Below the pieces are notes generated by a model, which worked only from the letters and a program-made list of their open reading frames with translations, was not told where the DNA came from and did not search any database. Positions 21,701 through 30,590 of a stretch of DNA of 36,577 nt are shown in pieces. A program made the position numbers and the translations under genes. The number at the start of each line of letters is the position of its first letter. The stretch's first letter is position 1. The stretch lies in assembly GCA_001586965.3 (NCBI GenBank), contig LUCW03000625.1, forward strand, positions 20,001 through 56,577, in the 5' to 3' direction. Source of the DNA: Sphaeroforma sirkka. Taxonomy: Eukaryota > Opisthokonta > Ichthyosporea > Ichthyophonida.

Positions 21701-24416
21701 TGCTGCTGCCCACTGTTGGCGCTCGAGGGGAGTGTTGAGCCCAACGACGTCTGCTGCGAATACCCCGGCGCTGTTTGGGATTGTGTGGGGTAGTTTGCGT
21801 ATGCAATGGTCTGTGCTTGTGCGAGTGACTGTGCCTGTGCTTGTGCTTGCTGCTGTGTCTGCAGCATTGCTTGTGTGTGCATGTCCCCAAATGACTGTCC
21901 GCCACCTCCGCCCATATTCCGCCTCCAGAATGCCGCTTCCGACAGTTGAGAGTCTGGGGTTTCCGGATGTGACAAGGGTCCCGGTGTGCCTAACAGATTA
22001 GGCGTGGGCGTGTGCGTGTGCTCTACGGGCAATGCCTTGTGCGGCGCCTGATTGATGACATTGCCCTTGCTGTCCACATACCCACTGTCCCGTCGTTCTT
22101 CTGAACTGGTTTTGCGCATTGTTCTGTACAGAGCAATTATGGTTGGTCTAATGGTTAGTCTTGCGGTAATGTTCAGACAAAACATATGACGGAGGCATGC
22201 ACACGCTGCGCTCACTTATTGCGGGGGAGCCATTTTCATTCTTATTACTGATACCCATATTTAGCCAATGTGCAACCATCACCTTCGCAATATAAGTAGC
22301 CAGCATGGGCGCACTAGACCAGTCAATGCAAAATAGAGCCATTGACAAACGCGCACACTATTGATCATTGATTCACATTAGTATTATTATTTTCGAACCC
22401 AGCTCTCGGATCAGCATGAATGTTCATTGCGCACACGCATAGCGGCCTTACCCAAAAATGAGACGGAAATAACGAGGCTACGCATGTCATGAAGCGACCA
22501 ACTATTGAGACAGAATTAAAGTGGTTCAACATGCCATAAACTAAGGTAGCGCACCCAATGGCCCATATTTTGAAAGCCTCAGCCCGGCTGCGCAAAATAA
22601 AAACACATGCAAGCCACTGTAGGCGAGAATTGCAGCCAAGCAGGCAGGAGACACACACTAAGGAATCCGTTACTAGCAGCAGATCAGCATACTCGCCAGC
22701 GAAACAGCAACGTCTGCAGTGATAAATACACTGAAGAAGACATAATGATCATAAACTTACTTGCATTCGTTGGGGCCTTTTTCAGTATCTGCGCCTCTGT
22801 AGCTGCGTTTTTTGGCGCGTATCAGAGCCAGCAACCGCTCACGGGTTGCCTGGTCAGTTATATTGAGCGTTTCCAACAAGAAGCGGTCGTCGATGACCAT
22901 GAGTGTTTCTCCATTGATGTTCCGTGCTTTGAAGAGACCTTCTAGGCCGTGTAAATCTGAGCCAAAAAAAATGCAATAAACAGATTTAGACGGTTGCAAT
23001 ATGTAAATAGAACAAGACGAATACACTAAAGTTGATATTTACCACCCTTGAAAATGAGATACTCAACTGACAAATCAATCACCCTCGGGCATAAAAAAGA
23101 CGAGTGCATCTACATCAACTTGTACAGAGACAGCGAGATTGATACGCGTGGCCCGGACTCACCTGAATCGGCCAGCCATTTGCATACGCGTTCATTGTCC
23201 CATAGCGACAGACCATGCAGGCGCTGCTGACACCCCAGACTCTTGTTGATATGCTTGTTAAGATCAGGCTGTGACGGAACGGGCATGATGTTAGTGACTT
23301 ATAAAAATTATTGAAAATGATACAGTCATCAACAGACCAAACAGACAACAGCGAGGCCGAAATGACGCAGATATAAAGTTCACGCCCCCAGCGACGTAAC
23401 AAGCCACAGCAGAGAAAACACAATGAAACGCTACGAATAGGGACGATACACCGAACCGTCGAGACGAAGAACATACCCTTCTTTTAAACTGCTGATTGCA
23501 GTAATGGCAGGCGAAAGGGAAGTAATTCACCTGCAACATATAAAATGCGATCGTAAGCTAAAGTGAAAAATCCCCAGAGATTTGAAAAGGAGTCCACAAA
23601 CACCAGGGCAGCAAACATCGAAGTAAAAAAATACACAGCAGGAATCACAGTTTGAAAAGACAAAAGCAATTGAAGCACACCAGTAGTTAATAACCTCTTT
23701 TTGCACGACATACGTGTGACATGATATGCGACTTCAGATGTTCCCTCTTGTTGAAGAGCTTGCCCTGTTTAGCGTTCGGACAACTAGTCCATTCGCAGAC
23801 CCAGTCATCAGTCTTCCTACAAGTTTACAAAGCAATAGACGATGAACTGTTAGCATAGACCTCAGAGCAATGAATGTTGAGTATAAAATCAGCATAAGCC
23901 ATCAGAACTACAATTACTAAGAACTTCAAAAAGAGCATCAGCAAGTTATCCGCTCATGAAGCGTACAGGTCGCCTCCATACATGCAGAACAAAAAATAAC
24001 GTTATCTAGCTCTCCAACCATATATCGCTGGTGATAAAACGCTACGTAAGTCAATTAACGCCTCCAGACACTGTAGAATATCAGTACACTCACGAAGACA
24101 ACAAGACTAACAAATCCAACAAAGGCACACACAATACCGGCGTAACTGAAAACTAACAGACTCAGCTGCACATATGCATTCTTTCAGTAAAGAAATACGC
24201 ACTATTAAAGTGAGAAACCAACTCGGACATATTGACAGATCCTACACGTCCTAAGCGCAGTCGTATTACTTACTTTATGCTGCCCAGATGAACTTCGATG
24301 ATGTGCTCATATAAATTTTTGAAAGTGCTACTTGTGAAACTACATGTGTCCCACCGACAGGGATGTGTGGCCAGGCCTGTGGCCAGCCCCTCCCCATCTA
24401 AGCCGTTTTCAGACAT
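17575..24416 (-). CDS. PacC/Rim101-type zinc-finger protein with SAM domain and Q-rich regions, nine inferred exons
   Basis: Inferred exons: 24416-24274, 23816-23714, 23530-23477, 23268-23163, 22956-22761, 22123-20951, 20679-20542, 19949-19884, 19249-17575. Together they give 1,217 residues. All junctions are GT-AG with GTAAGT, GTATGT or GTGAGT donors, and phases agree throughout. Finger 1 has C20, C25, H38, H43; finger 2 has C55, C60, H78, H82; finger 3 has C90, C93, H106 and probably C113. The spacing, LYEH...HLG in finger 1, KREHLKSH in finger 2 and FKRRPDLNKH in finger 3 match the PacC/Rim101 pH-response factors, so DNA binding in the nucleus is likely. Residues 120-184 (LWDNERVCKWL through ERLLALI) are a SAM domain, usually for self-association or partner binding. 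The rest is mostly Q/S/N-rich with a (CAG)12 tract. A short conserved-looking block lies at 580-660 (DDPYKRLWNQNDV ... KGKMDVSQLLA). Start: first ATG after an in-frame TAG at 24495-24497; an additional upstream exon is possible. The TAG at 17575 may not be the true end. Confidence 0.8.
18760..18795 (-). repeat. (CAG)12 microsatellite encoding polyglutamine
   Basis: Twelve uninterrupted CTG triplets on the plus strand read as CAG on the coding strand, inside a longer Q-rich segment with mixed CAG/CAA codons (about 18440-18830). It lies in the terminal exon of the PacC-like gene. Confidence 0.95.
20160..20320. repeat. Two TA dinucleotide microsatellites inside an intron
   Basis: TA runs occur at about 20179-20201 and 20297-20312, within the 592-bp intron between exons 7 and 8 of the PacC-like gene (20541-19950). 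The open frame that spans them is a by-product of the repeat. Confidence 0.85.
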
Positions 24417-25100
24417 GATGGAAGGATTCAATAGGCGGTCAACTGTGGCAGTTTGCGACTGTTTGTCAACACATATGGCGCTATCTCGCACGGTCTACGA
24501 GTTCGTTGTATTAGTTGTTCGATAGACAAAATTTTACAGCGCTTCGTATGATACAGTATACAGCCTTCCACTTGTGCCTCGGAAAGACCACACTATGAAT
24601 TCGTGAGCCGTTCCTAATATGATATTCGCATGTGTATGCAAGTGTGCATGTGTACGGTGGAATCGTGGACCGTCAAACTATACCAATATGTGCTTCGGCC
24701 ATCAAACAAAGTAGCGGTGAGGACCTTGCACTCTTGCGTGCAGTATTTCAATAATTTTTAAAACCTGCACCACAGCTATTGCAAAATAGCGGCTATGGTC
24801 TCACTGCTGCGCGCTGGCTTGGTTTTCATTTTCTTTATTTTTTACTTTTATTTCTCGTTGATGAATTCTATATAAAAAACAGTGTGCTATTTTTATCATA
24901 TATTTCGTATAAAATCCACGACTGTATACGTCTATACGACCAAATACCAACTATAAAGCGAAAGCTTATTAACATTATATGGGTCAGCCCAAAAGTAATA
25001 TATGTGTGGGATTCACGTAAAATTTGGGATCCCTGGGGATATCTGAGCTGCCCTCTACGATAGTGTTGACAAAAACAGCCACAGGGGCCCGGTCACAGGA
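24417..25100. other. Upstream region of the PacC-like gene
   Basis: Contains the presumed 5' untranslated region and promoter of the minus-strand gene. I see no clear TATA box or other motif. A TAG at 24495-24497 closes the frame above the chosen ATG. It also ends a possible acceptor (CTAATACAACGAACTCGTAG), so a 5' intron with an upstream exon cannot be excluded. Confidence 0.4.
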
Positions 25101-25394
25101 ATGACAGGGTATTTAGAACACGAGTTTCTCAGGCACAGTAACAGAGCCACAGACCCAGGTCCCAGAGGCCAGACCTTAGTAAGTCAACAGGAAGCAGGTG
25201 GGACCTATAATATTTTGGGGCTAGAAGTTTTGGAACAGGGTCAGGCAGGCAATACTCGCCAGCGCGGGGTAGTCAGGCAGATGCAACTGACATCACCTTC
25301 ACAGGTAAAAACAAGTTCCGGCCCACCACCAGTGAAGGATAAGTCATGGGATTCTGATTCTGGTGTGATGGGGAAGAGTGAAGGGGATATTTAG
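25101..25394 (+). CDS. Hypothetical 97-codon ORF
   Basis: The ORF starts with ATG at 25101 and ends at TAG 25392. The product is hydrophilic, rich in G, Q, S and T, with no motif I recognise. It sits in a short GC-richer island (about 25020-25390) between the gene upstream region and a very AT-rich stretch. That contrast is the only reason to list it; it may be the 5' part of an element gag or not coding at all. Confidence 0.2.
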   Translation: MTGYLEHEFLRHSNRATDPGPRGQTLVSQQEAGGTYNILGLEVLEQGQAGNTRQRGVVRQMQLTSPSQVKTSSGPPPVKDKSWDSDSGVMGKSEGDI

Positions 25395-27038
25395 ACCGAT
25401 AGTGAGAATGTCCCATATTTTAAGTTTAGAAAGTGTTTGTACTGTCTCGCACGCCATAATAGTCACACGAACATGATGGTCAATATACAAAAATACCGAG
25501 TGCGATCACTGTTTTTTTTATAGTATTTAAAAAAAAAGTGCAAAGTGTAAAGTCAAAGTCATGACGGACTCCGAGGGCCAAGGCTCAAGCGGTCAAGAAG
25601 GGCCCTGGGCCCCAAGGGCCAAGGCCTAAGAGTCGATTGCGTATTTTCTAATTTTCCCTTACAATAGTAGGTTCTTTTTTCTTTTTAAAAACAATTTGTA
25701 TAAAAAAAAATTGGCAGTAAATATTTGCCAAGAAGAAGAACAGTTGGCCCGTAAAGGCGTAAAGGGAAAAAAAAGAAAATGCTGAAAGCTATCTATGGAA
25801 ATTAAAATATGTACGTACAACAATGAATAAATAAATTCAATATTTTCTATTTTATGTTTTTGTCTTCTACAGAAGTTCTACTTCAATATGTAATTTCAAA
25901 AAAGAAAACAACAATTTTTCAATGGAAACCCCCCAAAAAAAGAAAAATTATCAATGTCTTCATTTTATTTTGTTTCTTTTTGTTTTCGGTTTTTAGTTAA
26001 AAAACCATTAAAAAAATAAAACATAAATATTTTCAAGCCAAAGCAGATTAGACTTTTCATACCACAAGAGAGAGAGAGACTTGGGAATAAACTATTGTTG
26101 ATTTTGTAATTAACCTATTTTTTTTTAAATGTACATATGTACATGCATACATATGAGCAATGATTTATGAGTAATGAGTAGACATATTTTTATTTATATT
26201 TCTCTTGTCAACTGTAATTATACTAAAAGCAAAACTATAAAGACTATTATCTTTTAAACTATTGCTCATCTAAAATATAAAAATACTATACCAAAATTCA
26301 ACGTTATATTATTGGCACAAAAACTGTATTAAAAAAAATCAAGTAATCATTTCAAATAGCGAATAACTGGGCTCCTGGAGCATGTCGGTACACTGCGATA
26401 AGATTGACCAATTGAAGCTGTTGACTACTTGGTTTTTTTAAAATACCCGTTTCTTGGCCCCAAATCAACAGTTGGCCAGTTCGTGGCTTCGTGCCTCACT
26501 GACTCCTCTGAGTCTGAGTGACAGTGCTGACTGCTGAGTGTTTAGTGCTGTGTTGACATGACTGTTGCTTTTGGACTGATTTTGCACTTCAGAACGGCAC
26601 CTATATCTCTCGCAAAATGAACTATATTACTGAAATTAACCGAAGAACTGACATATATATTTATATATCTGCTGGCTAAAAGGCATTTTGGTTTTTAAAT
26701 TATATTTACATATTTGCTGGCTAAAATTTTAGGATATAATATATGACCTAGAAACCTGCACTAACCAATATCGGTTGTTGTATATATAATACAAAATGTT
26801 GAACGTTGACCGCTAAAAAATCTAACGTTAGTCTGAGACTGAGACTCTGAGTCTGTGGGCCGTAGCCCCTGCTACTAAAGTCTAAATGGCTTTATCAGGT
26901 TTGTCTAAAATAACTAAAAACCCCCCAATAATCACTAAAATATGCCTCTATTTGGTTTGTTTTTTTAAAACAAACATACATAAAAACAGTCACTATTTTA
27001 TACATATTTACATATTTTGCTAAATATGAAAATAGCTA

Positions 27039-27069
<31 letters not shown>

Positions 27070-29080
27070 TGTAAATAGTGTGGGGAACTGTTACTGCTGG
27101 GGTCATAGTCTGGACTCTGAACTGCTAATCTGCTCTCACAGAATAAATACCATTTATAAATACATAGTAAAATAGATTCTAAACAGCGATGATGACATAT
27201 TGTTTTTTTTTTTTTTTTTTCAAAAAATGAAAAAGAAAAATAATAATGTTGGGGTTCAGAATCAGCAACCAGTCACAGACTCCGTAGTCTGTACTCCGTA
27301 GAAACAGATTCACAAATTCACGACTACACAGGCTGTGCAGGCACAGTGTCAACTGTCAACTGTCTTATAAGTGCCATTTTATAATATCGGTTTGATTTTA
27401 GAAGGCAAGAGGAAAAGGCGCTTGACAGTTGACACGATGTTCCGTTGACTTGTCAACAATATTTACTTCTTGTGTGTGGAGTGTGGACTGGCCATACATG
27501 ACACACCACTCTGCACACAGTGTCAGTGTGGAGCTAATATAATAGCCAATCATATATGGTATAGCGCTTAACCAAACTTCTGGCAGTTGTCAATTGGCCA
27601 ATTAAATAGAACAAAACACATATACTCAGTGACCTGAAAATGCACCCACTGAATTTGAGTAGGGCTTAAAATCTTTATGAGGTTAGGTGTGGGACTGTGG
27701 GATAGTTGTTGGAGTGCAGAGAACAGTTGTTGGAGACTCTCTTGTGAAGACTTGAATATATTTTTTTAAAAATATAAAAAAACGCAGAGAAATAGCTTTT
27801 TGTTGTTGTAAATATTGTACAATAAACATTTGATTTTATTTCAAAACGTTCTTTTATTGTATGATCCACGTTTTTGTATATTTCTAAAAATGAGAAGCAT
27901 GAAGATCTGATATTCAAAAATATTGTTAAAGGCAAATAAAAAAGTACAGAACATACCTTCCCTTTCCAATTTTAAAAAACCTACAGAGTACAAACACTGA
28001 GCCATAGGTCCGTGACGCATAAGTGGTGAGCCCGTGAGCCGAGAGACGAGAGTAAACGAGACTGCGAGTGCGAGAGCCTGAAAGGCTGAAACTCACTCTC
28101 TGATAACTCTAAATCCCTCAATAGTCTAGTAGACTCTGAATTCTGGAGTCTGGACTCGTCTGGAGTCTGGAGTCTGGAGTCTGGACTGGTGAATCTGAAC
28201 TATATATATGAAGTTTTATAACTTTTGAGTAACTGGTAACAGGTAGGCTGTGAAATGGATTTTTAGGGTTTTAGAGTTTAAGGCTTTAGGGTTTTAAGGA
28301 TAAATTAACTTGTGCATTGCCTATTTATTATTATATTTTTTTAAATCACATTGTGAATATGAACTTGTGAAATGTCCCTGTGTGATTATGTGAACAGTGA
28401 ACACTGAACAGTGAACGTAAACAATAGGATTTTGAAGTTTCTACAGGGTAAATATATGCAAAAAAGTGACTTCGGTCCTCGAGAGTCGAGTGACCCGGGG
28501 CTCGAGTCCTCCTCCTCGGACCTATTGATTGTCTATTGCAATTTGTATTTAGCTCTGGTAAATACGACGGTTGTAAAAAATGTATTTTAAAACATAAATA
28601 CTGTATTTAGGGTTTTTTTTTTCTCTCTTCATTATCACCTCCTTTTATAAAAAAATCTTTTTGTCTCGATTTTCATAAAGACTATATTTTTAATAGTAAA
28701 AATGCTCAAAAACAAATCTGAAATATGTACTGTATTTCTTACATATTTAGCCTCCTAAAAATATAACTTTTTTTTTAAAACAATAAATAAATTTATAGCC
28801 AAACCGTTGTCCGTTGTTCACTATGTTTTTTTAATCCTCGTTTGGCTTTATTTTAAAACAAAATAGATATCAACAACATAAAAAACAAAACACCAGCATC
28901 GAGTAAATATCGACCTTTCCGGCCTTCCCTGTTTCCCTGTTTCCCATCTCCATCATGGACTGTGGGCCCGTGGCAGACTATCACTTTTGATATTACCTCA
29001 GTAGAAATCCTGTGTTCTGAGAGAGACGCACGAGCTAGTAGAGACAGGGCCTTCCAAGAATAAATGGAAGACTATTTTTA
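25395..29080. other. AT-rich, cryptically simple, gene-free region
   Basis: No coding frame of note in 3.7 kb. Composition is far more A/T-rich than the rest, with many A and T homopolymers (for example T18 near 27201) and TTTTG runs (27040-27070). Clustered imperfect short-word repeats are frequent: GGGCCAAGG words at 25575-25630, GAGACTGAGACTCTGAGTCTG at 26834-26856, GTCTGGA words at 28145-28190 and GTGAACA words at 28389-28420. These look like products of replication slippage. Confidence 0.6.
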
Positions 29081-29084
29081 AGGC

Positions 29085-29201
29085 TATGCGAGCCGCGCGA
29101 CCATTCGCAGACTACCTCGTAGGTTGCCTGGGAACACAACTCGACACAATGGCCAGCACAAATCCATTTACCCCTCTGACGCAACCCGCCTGGGCCCACG
29201 A
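29085..29201 (+). pseudogene. Second copy of the unknown repetitive ORF, interrupted by an LTR element
   Basis: Reverse-complement match of about 110 bp to 293-402, reading on the plus strand RPFADYLVGCLG, then an ATG and MASTNPFTPLTQPAWAHD, up to CCCACGA. The match stops exactly where the LTR sequence TGTAAAC begins (29202). In the copy at the window start the coding sequence continues, so the LTR element inserted into this copy. The remainder would lie beyond the right edge of the window. Confidence 0.75.
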
Positions 29202-29410
29202 TGTAAACTTCGATGGAAATTACTAGGTTTCAAACTATATTAAACTAAAAACAATTTAGTCAGTTAGGATTTAGCAGTGGTAGCTTGTGTAAGAATGATC
29301 GGGACTGCCTCTTGTTAAGAGCCTAAATATCCTCGATCACACAGGGCGTACCTCTAGCTGTTCTTTATTGAATAATTTTCACTAGAAGTACTAAGTGTTC
29401 ATGACCACTT
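29202..29410 (-). repeat. Partial LTR abutting the 3' LTR
   Basis: A 209-bp copy of the outer part of the LTR (TGTAAACTTCG ... GACCACTT), directly followed by the same sequence again at 29411. It differs from the neighbouring copy by a missing T and a few substitutions, and at several of those sites it agrees with the 5' LTR at 36276. It is a tandem partial duplication of the LTR end, from unequal exchange or an earlier insertion. Confidence 0.85.
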
Positions 29411-29808
29411 TGTAAACTTCGATGGAAATTACTAGGTTTCAAACTATATTAAACTAAAATACAATTTAGTCAGTTAGGAATTAGCAGTGGTAGCTTGTGT
29501 AAGAATGATCGGGACTGCCTCTTGTTAAGAGCCTAAATATCCTCGATTACACAGAGCGTACTTCTAGCTGTTCTTTATTGAATAATTTTCACTAGAAGTA
29601 CTAAGTGTTCATGACCACTTGCCTAATTTGTAAATAGACATAATAACGTAAGTCACGTTAATACATTAGCTGATATAAATAAAGTTCCATCTGAAGAAAA
29701 GTTAAAAAAAAAAAAAAAAGACTTATTAGATTTTGGAGATTGGCGGGAGGACCAAAATCTATAAGTAGTAGTTCGGAGATTATAAAATTTAGTTTATAAT
29801 ATCCCACA
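29411..29808 (-). repeat. 3' LTR of the Ty3/gypsy-type element
   Basis: Begins TGTAAAC (so ...TTTACA at the minus-strand end) and matches 36276-36577 over the overlapping 300 bp with about seven differences. The inner end is placed at TGTGGGAT on the minus strand (29808), giving about 398 bp with TG...CA ends; that edge is inferred because the other LTR is cut by the window. It includes an A16 run (29703-29718). A TATAAAC box on the minus strand near the inner edge and AATAAA (29579-29574) fit promoter and polyadenylation signals. Confidence 0.8.
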
Positions 29809-30137
29809 TCTACTAATGTCTCAAACAGGTCCAAGTAGATGAGTCATACCAAATACTCAGGCTATTGGAGCCATCAAAGTGAATTTAGAACACTTTGGAA
29901 ATATTGGAAAAAAGAGCTTGTACTAAATTATTTAAAATACAAATAAAACCAATGTATTATCTCAATTGATCTTGATATTTTAGACTGACCGGAGGCCGTA
30001 TTTCTACATAGCCCCCAGTAGCTTTTAGAACTACGAACGTACGTTAAGATACGATCTAGTTGGTAAAGCGAAAACCAAAGTAAAAAAACGGTTTCGGTCA
30101 TGACTTATCGAGTAAGTATGTGCCTATATGTACGAGT
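29809..30137. other. Untranslated 3' part of the gypsy-type element
   Basis: Between the last ORF and the 3' LTR, where the polypurine tract should lie next to 29809. I see no convincing purine run there. No other feature was seen. Confidence 0.4.
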
Positions 30138-30590
30138 TCAAGACTCATGTTGTACTCTATGTCGTTTAGTATTTGGTCCAGTAACCATTTCCGATGTAGG
30201 CGCCTTACGTTTATTATTTGGTAAGGTAATAGCCAAAGGCTGTTCTTCATTAGTGAGTAAGTTTGAACAATTTTCTGCACTGTTGGTAAGCATATCAGAA
30301 AGTTTAGTCACGTAGGAAGTAGGTGGCAAATAGGGAATTTCAGATCCGTCAGGGTTTGTAGTCACCTGAGGAAATCCTTTTCGTTTATCTCGTGTGTTCT
30401 TATGTAAACGCTTATTCCATTTCTTATTAAAGATACGAAGAAAGTCGCGAGATTCACGAAATGCATCGGAGGTTAGCCAAGCTACTGTCCCATCCATGAA
30501 ACGGGTCTTGTAGTAAGTGTAACCGTCTTCGGATGTTTTGTCAATTATATCTTTGACTTGTGACTCCATAACTAGGTACATCAGAATCAA
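30138..30590 (-). CDS. Chromodomain-like ORF overlapping the end of pol
   Basis: This 150-codon frame overlaps the pol 3' end in another frame (pol stops at 30541). Possible starts are ATG 30581 and ATG 30569 (MESQVKDII). Residues about 9-60 resemble a chromodomain: VKDIIDKTSEDG, YYKTRFMDGTVAW, then a helix SRDFLRIFNKKW. In chromoviruses this domain follows the GPY/F module at the integrase C-terminus and directs integration to marked chromatin. Here it is out of frame, so it needs a frameshift, reinitiation or an ancestral indel. The tail is basic (NNKRK, NTKRHR), suggesting nuclear targeting. A missing third aromatic residue makes the call uncertain. Confidence 0.5.
   Translation of the reverse strand: MILMYLVMESQVKDIIDKTSEDGYTYYKTRFMDGTVAWLTSDAFRESRDFLRIFNKKWNKRLHKNTRDKRKGFPQVTTNPDGSEIPYLPPTSYVTKLSDMLTNSAENCSNLLTNEEQPLAITLPNNKRKAPTSEMVTGPNTKRHRVQHES

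Noticed and set aside
22380..22420. Minus-strand GGGTTCGAA resembling a tRNA B box
   Set aside because: No A box, no anticodon arm and no T-arm pairing nearby; it lies in an intron.
22607..22945. Plus-strand 112-codon ORF
   Set aside because: It is antisense to the SAM exon (22956-22761), whose splice phases and domain match support the minus strand.
24489..24491. Start of the PacC-like protein at this position
   Set aside because: The codon is GTG, not ATG. The first ATG in frame after the upstream TAG is at 24416, so I use that, with an extra 5' exon left open.
27675..27935. 86-codon minus-strand ORF rich in F, I, S, K, Y
   Set aside because: Composition is that expected of AT-rich DNA; it has no motif and no supporting context.
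30098..30315. Small ORFs on both strands at the chromodomain-like ORF
   Set aside because: They are shadows of the 30138-30590 frame.
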